A stretch of DNA of 5,597 nt, taken from the NCBI GenBank assembly GCA_002401305.2, contig NVSO02000171.1:1-5597 (forward strand). The letters run 5' to 3'. The notes beneath the pieces are model-generated. The model saw nothing but the letters and a program-made list of their open reading frames with translations, ran no database searches and had not been told where the DNA came from. Shown here piece after piece: positions 1-5,452 of this stretch. This stretch comes from Rhodobiaceae bacterium (GTDB lineage Bacteria; Pseudomonadota; Alphaproteobacteria; Parvibaculales; Parvibaculaceae). Both the position numbers and the translations under genes were made by a program. The number at the start of each line of letters is the position of its first letter. Position 1 is the stretch's first letter.

Positions 1-18
1 AAACTTATCCCGCCGCCT

Positions 19-24
19 TATAGT
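19..24 (+). promoter_or_regulatory. Possible -10 box for the HAD phosphatase gene
   Basis: TATAGT matches the sigma70 -10 consensus at 5 of 6 bases and lies 32 bp before the chosen ATG. The matching -35 would fall at or just beyond the left edge of the window, so the promoter cannot be completed. This is a single-hexamer match and therefore weak. Confidence 0.28.
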
Positions 25-40
25 CTCGGTCTAAATGATT

Positions 41-48
41 GAAGAGGG
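41..48 (+). promoter_or_regulatory. Shine-Dalgarno that selects the ATG at 57
   Basis: GAAGAGGG ends 8 bases before the ATG at 57. It lies inside the longer reading frame that opens at the TTG at 39, and that TTG has no purine-rich tract at the right distance. This places the start at 57. Confidence 0.6.
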
Positions 49-56
49 TGTGTGAC

Positions 57-719
57 ATGCGGGATAAAGTTTCTCTGGTGATTTTTGATTGTGACGGCGT
101 TTTGGTGGAAACCGAACAGCAGGCTAATCAATTGCTCACACGACTTCTCAACGAAGAAGGTTTGGACATCGATTATGCAACGTGCCGACAAGAGTTTGTT
201 GGCACGACGTTGGAGTTTGTGCAGCGCAGGGCAGAGGCTTTGCTCGGGCGTGCGCTTGGGTCTGACTGGGTAAATCACGTAAGAGCCGAAACCGAAAAGG
301 TTTTTCAGGCTGGTGTCGACGCTGTGCCGTTCGTGCGTGAACAGGTGGAACTCTTGAATGAACAGGGTATGGCCCTTTGTGTGGCCTCTTCGGGGCGTAT
401 TTCGAAGATGAAATTGACCCTTGGAAAATCTGGCCTATTACCTTTGTTGAAGGATGTTCTTTTCAGCGCTGAGATGGTGGGGAAGGGCAAGCCTGCGCCT
501 GACCTGTTTCTATTCGCCGCTGAAGAGATGGGCGTTATCCCGCACCAATGTGTGGTGATTGAGGATAGTGTGCCGGGTGTGCAAGCTGGAGTTGCGGCGG
601 GCATGAAGGTGTTTGGTTATACGGGTGATCCGCATACGGATAGTGATGCATTGAAAAAAGCCGGTGCAACCCTGTTTGATGACATGAGGTCGCTACCGGC
701 TTTACTCGAACTTGTTTAG
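57..719 (+). CDS. HAD-superfamily phosphatase (subfamily IA, YieH/beta-phosphoglucomutase-like)
   Basis: This 220-residue soluble protein has all four HAD motifs in order. Motif I is DCDGVLVE, with nucleophile D11 and acid/base D13. Motif II is the serine in VASSG (S111). Motif III is K145 in GKGKPAPD, and motif IV is VIEDS with E169 and D170 as Mg2+ ligands. Residues of about 18-90 form the helical C1 cap. HAD enzymes of this type transfer phosphate to an aspartate and hydrolyse small phosphorylated metabolites. The KxxxxxGK stretch after motif II and the GDPHTD segment near 180-185 resemble E. coli YieH, a 6-phosphogluconate phosphatase. Substrate cannot be read from sequence, and phosphoglycolate or a sugar phosphate is equally possible. 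I chose ATG 57 over the in-frame TTG at 39 because of the Shine-Dalgarno at 41-48 and because HAD proteins usually begin just before the first strand. The gene ends 9 bp from the convergent hydrolase gene. Confidence 0.9.
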   Translation: MRDKVSLVIFDCDGVLVETEQQANQLLTRLLNEEGLDIDYATCRQEFVGTTLEFVQRRAEALLGRALGSDWVNHVRAETEKVFQAGVDAVPFVREQVELLNEQGMALCVASSGRISKMKLTLGKSGLLPLLKDVLFSAEMVGKGKPAPDLFLFAAEEMGVIPHQCVVIEDSVPGVQAGVAAGMKVFGYTGDPHTDSDALKKAGATLFDDMRSLPALLELV

Positions 720-728
720 GCCCGTTTC

Positions 729-1721
729 TTAGTCTTTGTCGACTGCACGAAAATCCCAGACAGGTGAGTCTGGACCGGGAATGTCGGTGAGAATGATGAT
801 CTTGTCATTCACGCCGTAGACCCGAGGCAAGATGCCTGTTCCTTCGATATCGCCATCCCGCATTTTGATCAGTGCATCTTTCAAGTCAGACATGTCTTGA
901 TAGGTTGCGCCCAAGGCGTCTGGGCGATGAGGAACGCCGTGGCCTGCGTAGATACGGACATCCTTTGGCAGATCCTTGAGCAAGCTCTCGGTCGTGTCGA
1001 GATATTCTTGCAGACGAGAATTTGGCATGAAGGCATAGACTTCTCCTTGATGGAGGTAGTCGCCCGCAAATAAGATGTTTGTTGAAGGATCGTAGAGCGA
1101 CACGCTTTCAGGTGTGTGGCCCGGTGTGGCCACGACAATCAAAGTCCGTCCACCCAACTCAATTTTGTCGCCGGGTTTAACCCATGTATCGACTTTCCAA
1201 GTTGGCAAGTCGTAGAGCTTGGCTGCGATGCCCATGTATTGGTAATGGGTCGGCGTCAACAAATTGTCTTCAGCTTGGTCTTTCAGGTTGTCGGTGTCAG
1301 CAACAACAATCCCATCAAAGTCTGACAAAGACCCCGTGTGATCGTAGTGCAAGTGGGACGGCATCACCGTGATTGGTTTGTCGGTCAGTCCGCGCATGAA
1401 GCCGGTGATGTCGCGGCCCGGATTGCCTGTATCAAACAGGAGGGCGCGATCTTCACCAATGATGAGATAAGATAGATTGTCTTGGAAGAAGCGCGGCTCA
1501 TTGAGCGCGTAGGTTGTCTCGTCGATTTTTTCGATGGTGTGGTAGTCGTCCAACCAAGTTTCGTTTTTGCCCAACGCCACATCTTCTTGTGCAATGAGGG
1601 GAGGCGAAACGAACAAGCCCCATAGTGCTGATGTTACAGGCGCGCGAAAGAAATATACGGCGACGATTAAGATGACCAAAACGACGGCTAGGCCGCGTAG
1701 GAATTTTTTAAGTGTTTTCAC
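729..1721 (-). CDS. Membrane-anchored metallo-beta-lactamase-fold hydrolase
   Basis: This 330-residue protein has the MBL-fold metal-binding set: HLHYDH (H123, H125, D127, H128), H202 in GHTPES, D221 in FAGDYL and H261 in AGHG. All ligands for a binuclear, usually zinc, centre are present, so it is expected to be an active hydrolase. A basic N-terminus is followed by one hydrophobic helix at about residues 11-25 (LAVVLVILIVAVYFF) with no lipobox cysteine. This suggests a signal anchor holding the catalytic domain on the periplasmic face. The fold resembles glyoxalase II and other thioester or ester hydrolases, but substrate is unknown. The longer frame would begin at TTG 1769. GTG 1721 is preferred because GGGGAGAG lies 5 bases upstream and the best candidate promoter (1749-1777) overlaps the extra 16 codons. 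The gene is divergent from the DUF3995 gene and convergent with the HAD gene. Confidence 0.88.
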   Translation of the reverse strand: MKTLKKFLRGLAVVLVILIVAVYFFRAPVTSALWGLFVSPPLIAQEDVALGKNETWLDDYHTIEKIDETTYALNEPRFFQDNLSYLIIGEDRALLFDTGNPGRDITGFMRGLTDKPITVMPSHLHYDHTGSLSDFDGIVVADTDNLKDQAEDNLLTPTHYQYMGIAAKLYDLPTWKVDTWVKPGDKIELGGRTLIVVATPGHTPESVSLYDPSTNILFAGDYLHQGEVYAFMPNSRLQEYLDTTESLLKDLPKDVRIYAGHGVPHRPDALGATYQDMSDLKDALIKMRDGDIEGTGILPRVYGVNDKIIILTDIPGPDSPVWDFRAVDKD

Positions 1722-1726
1722 AAGAA

Positions 1727-1734
1727 CTCTCCCC
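1727..1734 (-). promoter_or_regulatory. Shine-Dalgarno that selects the GTG at 1721
   Basis: Read on the minus strand, GGGGAGAG is followed by 5 bases and then GTG. This is the strongest ribosome-binding site near the 5' end of the MBL-fold gene, and it argues against the TTG 48 bases further upstream. Confidence 0.65.
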
Positions 1735-1748
1735 AGATTTTGATCGGT

Positions 1749-1777
1749 ATTAAACAGCGCGTCGCGCAATAGAGCAA
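1749..1777 (-). promoter_or_regulatory. Candidate sigma70 promoter of the MBL-fold gene
   Basis: On the minus strand, TTGCTC (1772-1777) and TTTAAT (1749-1754) are separated by 17 bp. The -10 matches 5 of 6 consensus bases and the -35 only 3 of 6. Transcription would begin near 1742, giving a leader of about 20 nt with the Shine-Dalgarno inside it. The TTG at 1769 would then not be transcribed, consistent with the GTG start. Confidence 0.4.
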
Positions 1778-1915
1778 GTCTGAGAAACTCACTTAAGTCT
1801 TTCAGAAAATTTGGAAGACCTTTGCCCTAAAGGGAGGGACGCTTTGTCTCATCGCACTTTTCCTCTCTATGGGTAGACTACATGCTGAACACGTGGTTTC
1901 TGGAAAGGGTGCGCG

Positions 1916-2356
1916 ATGACTATTCTTGCATTGAATGTGGCAGCGGTTCTTCTAATTATTGGTGTTTTGCACGGATTTTGGGGCTTGCGCATTTGGCTCC
2001 CTGTGCGCGATGAGCAACAGCTTGCGCGGTCAGTTGTTGGCGCGCGCGATATTGTTTCTATGCCGCCCCCCTTGCAATGTTTCTTCGTCGCACTTGCTTT
2101 GTTTGGTGGTACCGTCGGCATATTGGCTTTGGCCGAAATTGTGAGCCTTCCCTTTGTTCCTCTGGCACTCGTGCAAGGAGGGATGGCCTTTTTCTCGGCT
2201 ATTTTTATTATGCGGGGGCTTATTGGCTTTACCCCGTTTTGGGCGCGGATTACACCAGAGATGCCGTTTCGATCTTTGGATCGTCGGGTTTACTCGCCGC
2301 TCTGTGTCTTGATTGGAGCAGGCATTGTGACTGTTGTCGTGTCGGGCCTAACGTAA
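1916..2356 (+). CDS. DUF3995-type small integral membrane protein
   Basis: This 146-residue, very hydrophobic protein has four predicted membrane helices at about residues 3-24, 54-76, 80-102 and 128-143. The helix 1 motif GVLHGFWGL and the segment FRSLDRRVYSPLC (118-130), just before helix 4, are typical of the DUF3995 family as I know it. That family has no established biochemical function, so none is given here. An arginine-rich stretch between helices 1 and 2 (residues 25-44) suggests that this loop is cytoplasmic. The ATG is well supported by GGAAAGGG at 1902-1909, 6 bases upstream. The gene stands alone: divergent from the MBL-fold gene, and convergent with trxB across a strong hairpin terminator that begins on the last base of its stop codon. 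No convincing promoter was seen in 1780-1900. Confidence 0.78.
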   Translation: MTILALNVAAVLLIIGVLHGFWGLRIWLPVRDEQQLARSVVGARDIVSMPPPLQCFFVALALFGGTVGILALAEIVSLPFVPLALVQGGMAFFSAIFIMRGLIGFTPFWARITPEMPFRSLDRRVYSPLCVLIGAGIVTVVVSGLT

Positions 2357-2382
2357 AAGCCGCGAGGGATGCTCGCGGCTTT
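2356..2382. terminator. Intrinsic, probably bidirectional terminator between DUF3995 gene and trxB
   Basis: AAAGCCGCGAG (2356-2366) and CTCGCGGCTTT (2372-2382) form a perfect 11-bp stem with a 5-nt GGATG loop. The GC-rich core is flanked by A's on one side and T's on the other, so the hairpin plus short U-tract works on both strands. It can end the DUF3995 transcript (+) and, after 32 further bases, the trxB transcript (-). Confidence 0.85.
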
Positions 2383-2414
2383 ACTTGATCATGGTCTGGT
2401 GGTGGTCGCGGAAA

Positions 2415-3377
2415 TTATTCAGCAGCTACCTTCGTCGATTCTAGTTCGGCGATGTATTTCTCTGTTTCCAAAGCGGCCATGCACCCTAAACCCGCAGCTG
2501 TTACAGCTTGGCGGTAGGTGTCGTCGGTTACGTCGCCTGCTGCAAAGACACCGGGAATTGTGGTGGCTGTGCTGTCTGGGGCGGTAATCAAATAGCCACC
2601 GGGTTTGGTGTCGAGTTGATCAGTGAAAAGTTCAGTCGATGGGGCGTGCCCAATGGCAATGAAAACACCGTCTGTTGGCATTTCAGTCAAAGCGCCCGTC
2701 TTGGTATCTTTCAACCGCACGTGTGTGACGCCGGGGCTGTCTTTTGCCAAGATTTCATCAATGGATGAATTCCATATGACTTCGATTTTGGCATGCTTGA
2801 GCAAACGGTCAGCCAGAATTTTCTCACTGCGCAAGGTGTCGCGACGGTGAACCAATGTCACTTTGCTGGCGAAGTTTGTGAGGAAGATCGCTTCTTCCAC
2901 AGCGGTGTTGCCGCCACCAACCACAACAACTTCTTTTTCGCGATAGAAAAAGCCGTCGCATGTCGCACAGGCTGACACGCCGAAGCCTTGGTATATTTCT
3001 TCGGACGGAAGGCCCAACCATTTGGCTTGGGCACCGGTGCAGATGATCAAGGCGTCGGCTGTGTATACGGTTCCGCTGTCGCCAGTAAGACGGATCGGGC
3101 GGGTTTTCAATTCAGCCTTTACGATGGTGTCTGCCACCATGTTTGTGCCGACGTGACGGGCTTGGGCTTCCATCTGTTCCATCAGCCATGGGCCTTGGAT
3201 GACATCGGCAAAACCAGGATAGTTTTCTACGTCTGTTGTAATGGTGAGCTGGCCGCCGGGCTGGATGCCTTGGATCAACGTTGGTTCCAACATTGCGCGC
3301 GCAGCATAAATGGCTGCGGTATATCCAGCAGGGCCTGAGCCTAGAATGATGACTTTTGAATGCTGTGTATCGGACAT
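2415..3377 (-). CDS. trxB: Thioredoxin reductase (NADPH, FAD-dependent, low-Mr type)
   Basis: This 320-residue cytoplasmic flavoenzyme transfers electrons from NADPH through FAD and a redox-active disulfide to thioredoxin. Visible landmarks are the FAD-binding GSGPAG at 13-18, the active-site CATC (C137 and C140) followed by DG, the NADPH-binding GGGNTA at 154-159 with HRR at 177-179 for the 2'-phosphate, and the C-terminal FAD motif GVFAAGDVTD at about 276-285 followed by the conserved YRQAVTAAGLGCMAA. Length and domain order are those of bacterial TrxB, and no key residue is missing. Ferredoxin/flavodoxin reductase-like relatives lack the CxxC, which makes the call firm. The ATG at 3377 fits the normal N-terminus; its Shine-Dalgarno (AGAAAG about 9 bases upstream) is only moderate. 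Promoter elements lie at 3454-3481, giving a leader of about 70 nt. The next gene upstream on this strand is a 2-Cys peroxiredoxin, an expected downstream consumer of the electrons via thioredoxin. Confidence 0.97.
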   Translation of the reverse strand: MSDTQHSKVIILGSGPAGYTAAIYAARAMLEPTLIQGIQPGGQLTITTDVENYPGFADVIQGPWLMEQMEAQARHVGTNMVADTIVKAELKTRPIRLTGDSGTVYTADALIICTGAQAKWLGLPSEEIYQGFGVSACATCDGFFYREKEVVVVGGGNTAVEEAIFLTNFASKVTLVHRRDTLRSEKILADRLLKHAKIEVIWNSSIDEILAKDSPGVTHVRLKDTKTGALTEMPTDGVFIAIGHAPSTELFTDQLDTKPGGYLITAPDSTATTIPGVFAAGDVTDDTYRQAVTAAGLGCMAALETEKYIAELESTKVAAE

Positions 3378-3413
3378 GGTCTAATCTTTCTACGAGCGCG
3401 GAATGTGGGTTCG

Positions 3414-3426
3414 TTCAATAATTGAA
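3414..3426. repeat. Perfect 13-bp palindrome in the trxB leader
   Basis: TTCAAT and ATTGAA flank a single central A. The site lies 37-49 bp before the trxB ATG and downstream of the inferred transcription start, a position compatible with a repressor operator or chance. It is AT-rich and short, so it would not form a stable hairpin. Confidence 0.35.
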
Positions 3427-3453
3427 TTGTGTGGTGTGTGTTGTCTTAAGCTC

Positions 3454-3481
3454 AATATAGGAGCTTGTCCCCTGACCTCAA
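3454..3481 (-). promoter_or_regulatory. Candidate sigma70 promoter of trxB
   Basis: On the minus strand, TTGAGG (3476-3481) and TATATT (3454-3459) are 16 bp apart. The -10 matches 5 of 6 consensus bases and the -35 matches 4 of 6, including the important TTGA. It lies downstream of the peroxiredoxin terminator, so trxB should be transcribed independently, starting near 3447. Confidence 0.55.
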
Positions 3482-3531
3482 AGAGCGTTCACGTGTTTTG
3501 TGATGCGGGAGGTGAGAAGGGGTAGATAAGT

Positions 3532-3564
3532 AGGGCCGCTCGGGTGAAACCGACGAGCGGCCCT
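3532..3564 (-). terminator. Hairpin terminator after the peroxiredoxin gene
   Basis: AGGGCCGCTCG (3532-3542) and CGAGCGGCCCT (3554-3564) form a perfect 11-bp, very GC-rich stem with an 11-nt loop that starts 6 bases past the peroxiredoxin stop codon. On the minus strand the stem is followed by TACTTATC, not an unbroken run of T. Termination may be incomplete or assisted, or the hairpin may mainly protect the 3' end of the mRNA. Confidence 0.7.
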
Positions 3565-3570
3565 TGAACT

Positions 3571-4176
3571 TTAGAGTGTTTCTGCGTGCTTCGCGAGGTA
3601 TGAGGCAACGCCTTCAGCGGTGTCCTTCATGCCTTCGTCGCCTTTAGTCCAACCCGCTGGGCATACTTCGCCGTGCTCTTCGTGGAATTGCAACGCATCA
3701 ACCAAACGCAGTGTTTCGTCAACATCGCGACCCAATGGAAGGTCGTTTACGAGTTGGTGGCGCACCACACCTTCTTTGTCGATGAGGAACGTGCCGCGCA
3801 AAGCAACACCGTCGTCTTCGATGAGAACGTCGTAATCAGTTGCAATGGATTTCGTGATGTCGGCAACCATTGGGAATTTCACTGGGCCCAAACCACCATC
3901 GTTTGGTGACGTGTTGCGCCAAGCGTAATGAGAGAACTGGCTGTCGACTGATACCGCGATAACCTTGGTGTTGCGCTCAGCAAATGCGGCAACGCGATTT
4001 GAGAAAGCAAGGATCTCAGACGGGCACACGAATGTGAAGTCGAGCGGGTAGAAGAAAACCACGCCGTAGCTGCCGTCGAGGAAGGTCTTCAAGTTGAAGT
4101 CTTCAACAATTGAGCCGTCAGCCAATACAGCTGCAGCGGTGAAATCTGGGGCTTGTTTTCCGACGAGAACGCTCAT
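3571..4176 (-). CDS. Typical 2-Cys peroxiredoxin (AhpC/Prx1 family)
   Basis: This 201-residue cytoplasmic thiol peroxidase reduces H2O2, organic hydroperoxides and probably peroxynitrite. The peroxidatic cysteine C51 lies in DFTFVCPSE, with T48 and R127 (LRGTF) completing the usual active site. The resolving cysteine C172 is in GEVCPAGW, and disulfide formation between subunits would be recycled by thioredoxin/TrxB. FYPLDFTFVCPSE and the VCPAGW tail place it in the Prx1/AhpC group, excluding BCP, PrxQ and 1-Cys Prx6. The loop GGLG (94-97) of hyperoxidation-sensitive enzymes is present, but the C-terminal YF partner is replaced by YL. No AhpF-type reductase is nearby. The start is ATG 4176: GGAG lies 6 bases upstream, whereas the alternative in-frame TTG at 4188 overlaps that same Shine-Dalgarno. 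A hairpin terminator follows the stop, and an Irr-like palindrome lies in the promoter region. Confidence 0.95.
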   Translation of the reverse strand: MSVLVGKQAPDFTAAAVLADGSIVEDFNLKTFLDGSYGVVFFYPLDFTFVCPSEILAFSNRVAAFAERNTKVIAVSVDSQFSHYAWRNTSPNDGGLGPVKFPMVADITKSIATDYDVLIEDDGVALRGTFLIDKEGVVRHQLVNDLPLGRDVDETLRLVDALQFHEEHGEVCPAGWTKGDEGMKDTAEGVASYLAKHAETL

Positions 4177-4182
4177 TTGAGT

Positions 4183-4186
4183 CTCC
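4183..4186 (-). promoter_or_regulatory. Shine-Dalgarno that selects the ATG at 4176
   Basis: GGAG on the minus strand sits 6 bases before the ATG. The upstream in-frame TTG at 4188 shares bases with this site and so cannot use it, which removes four residues from the longest frame. Confidence 0.6.
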
Positions 4187-4197
4187 AATTTGGCGGG

Positions 4198-4233
4198 TTC
4201 TAATTTCTAAACGTTATTTAGAACAATTCTAAT
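4198..4233. repeat. Cluster of four TTCTAA-type half-sites before the peroxiredoxin gene
   Basis: TTCTAAT (4198-4204), TTCTAAA (4205-4211), the inverse TTTAGAA (4217-4223) and TTCTAAT (4227-4233) lie within 36 bp. The third half-site is shared by two inverted repeats, one with 5-nt spacing to the second half-site and one with 3-nt spacing to the fourth. This density suggests a regulator-binding region, possibly with more than one dimer bound. Confidence 0.5.
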
Positions 4234-4243
4234 TGTGAGGCAA
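4215..4243 (-). promoter_or_regulatory. Candidate promoter of the peroxiredoxin gene
   Basis: On the minus strand, TTGCCT (4238-4243) and TAAATA (4215-4220) are separated by 17 bp. The -10 is poor (3 of 6). If correct, the palindrome at 4217-4233 covers the spacer and part of the -10, a typical repressor arrangement. A TAGAAT hexamer at 4228-4233 is a better -10 by sequence but has no acceptable -35. Confidence 0.33.
4217..4233. promoter_or_regulatory. Possible Irr-binding iron control element (ICE box)
   Basis: TTTAGAA-CAA-TTCTAAT matches 13 of 14 defined bases of the ICE motif (TTTAGAA-N3-TTCTAAA) that I recall for Irr, the haem-responsive Fur-family regulator of alphaproteobacteria. It lies about 41-57 bp before the peroxiredoxin ATG. 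Irr control of this gene is an inference: other Fur-family proteins recognise similar palindromes, and irr is not in this window. Confidence 0.45.
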
Positions 4244-4374
4244 GGTCTATTTTGACGCGGGTTAAGCGGTTGTTTTTATGAATGTTTTTCCGTTGACCAG
4301 GCGAGAGGAAGAGCAGGATTTCTGTGTGAAAGAGAATCTGCGGCCCTAAAAGGGTGGTCTTTTGAGCCTGTGGC

Positions 4375-5349
4375 CTAAAGTGTATGGCGGGTGTGGAAGG
4401 CGGTTACGATGTGCTCTGCGATTTCTTGGGTTGGGGCGAGGGGCTCGTAGCTCCATTGTTCCAACTGACCTTGGAAAGGCCGCGCCACACCTTTGGCGTA
4501 GAGAGCATCGAGGAAGCGGCGAAACTTTGTGGTGCCGCCTTTTTTGCGGGGGGTCAATTCGATGACGTGCACAGGTTTGCCGGTGGTGGTTGCTTCGCCG
4601 ACCATATTGGTGGATTCGCCCGTAACTAGAATTGCGTCTGCAAGGCCCAGCATGCCCAGATAGGGGTTGTCGCCTGTGCCGTCCCAGAAATAGGCATTTG
4701 TGTCCGCGAAAGCCTGTTTAAGGGCGGCGGTCTGTGCCTCGCCTGTGCGGCGGGAGGTGGTGATCATGAGACCCGCGCCTGAGGTGCGGGCTAAAAAGGC
4801 CAGTTGATCGCCGAGCGCTGCGGCGGTATCGGGGGTGAAGTCGTATAATTTGTTAGCGCCGCCGATCAGTACGGCCACGCGCGGTGTTGGTAAGTTGGCC
4901 ATGGTGGGGCCCCACTTTTGCGCAGCAGCGGAGAGTTTTTCTGGGGTGACCAGAGACGGGGCGGTGAGGGTTGAATGCACGTTGCGGCCTTCGAGCCGGT
5001 CGTGAACAGGGGCCCAAAAGAAATCAAACCACTTGGTCGGCACACGGGGATTTTGCAGGATAACGACAAAGGTTTTGCCGCCTGAGCGTTTTTTGATCAT
5101 GCGGGCGTGGGGAATGGCTTGGCGACCGGTGGCGATGATCATGTCGGGCCAAGGGGCCTGTAGATCGTCGCGTTTTGGGGCAGGACCCCACGGCGCGAGC
5201 CAGCGCCAGGGGGCGGGCAAGGCAATGCGTTTGATCTGAGGCTCTAGGCCTAGACATTGGGCCAATCCTTGGGCTTGGATCTCGTGTCCCTTGGCGTGGG
5301 TGGTAAGAATCCAAAGTTTTGTGTCGGCTGGAAGGGTCATTTGGGTCAT
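4375..5349 (-). CDS. ELM1-family (Mito_fiss_Elm1/DUF1022) glycosyltransferase-B-like protein
   Basis: This 324-residue protein, without signal peptide or membrane helix, matches the bacterial ELM1 family, named after a plant mitochondrial-fission protein. Recognisable landmarks are WILTTHAKGHEIQAQGLA near the start (13-30), DMIIATGRQAIPHAR (69-83), LQNPR (98-102), LIGGANKLYDF (161-171), TSRRTG (198-203), and the C-terminal VTGESTNMVGEA with TGKPVHV (242-262). The two Rossmann-like halves and the GES...EA...GKP pattern recall GT-B glycosyltransferases such as MurG, so a nucleotide-sugar-related role is plausible. No reaction is established for the bacterial family to my knowledge. The start is uncertain: ATG 5349 gives the full frame and ATG 5340 is three codons in, and neither has a clear Shine-Dalgarno. 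It is divergent from the Lrp-type gene across 183 bp and 198 bp upstream of the peroxiredoxin gene, with no clear terminator between. Confidence 0.82.
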   Translation of the reverse strand: MTQMTLPADTKLWILTTHAKGHEIQAQGLAQCLGLEPQIKRIALPAPWRWLAPWGPAPKRDDLQAPWPDMIIATGRQAIPHARMIKKRSGGKTFVVILQNPRVPTKWFDFFWAPVHDRLEGRNVHSTLTAPSLVTPEKLSAAAQKWGPTMANLPTPRVAVLIGGANKLYDFTPDTAAALGDQLAFLARTSGAGLMITTSRRTGEAQTAALKQAFADTNAYFWDGTGDNPYLGMLGLADAILVTGESTNMVGEATTTGKPVHVIELTPRKKGGTTKFRRFLDALYAKGVARPFQGQLEQWSYEPLAPTQEIAEHIVTAFHTRHTL

Positions 5350-5371
5350 GATCGTGCGTGATTAGGTCATT

Positions 5372-5397
5372 TTGTTGCTGAAAATTGTTTCTGAAAA
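5372..5397. repeat. Tandem 13-bp direct repeat
   Basis: TTGTTGCTGAAAA (5372-5384) is followed directly by TTGTTTCTGAAAA (5385-5397), 12 of 13 bases identical. It lies 23-48 bp upstream of the ELM1-family ATG, where that gene's promoter should be. The role is unknown; it could be two regulator sites on nearly the same helix face or a replication-slippage duplication. Confidence 0.5.
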
Positions 5398-5452
5398 GAG
5401 TAATAAGACATTTCAGGGAATGAGTCTTGTGCGATTTGAGACCGCTGTAGAA

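Noticed and set aside
39..56. TTG at 39 as the HAD start
   Set aside because: No Shine-Dalgarno upstream at proper distance, while the ATG at 57 has GAAGAGGG 8 bases before it and gives the standard HAD N-terminus.
1722..1769. TTG at 1769 as the MBL-fold start, adding 16 residues
   Set aside because: GGGGAGAG lies directly ahead of GTG 1721, and the best promoter candidate places the transcription start downstream of 1769.
2508..3338. Long plus-strand open frames opposite trxB
   Set aside because: They are antisense to a clear, full-length trxB, resemble no family, and have no credible start region; explained by codon bias of the real gene.
4198..4243. OxyR operator for the peroxiredoxin gene
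   Set aside because: The OxyR pattern of four ATAG/CTAT-type elements at regular 10-bp spacing is not present; the half-sites here are TTCTAA-type with irregular spacing.
4330..4374. Terminator for the ELM1-family gene at the CCCT/AGGG symmetry near 4345-4354
   Set aside because: The stem is only about 4 bp with no adequate U-tract in the minus direction; too weak to call.
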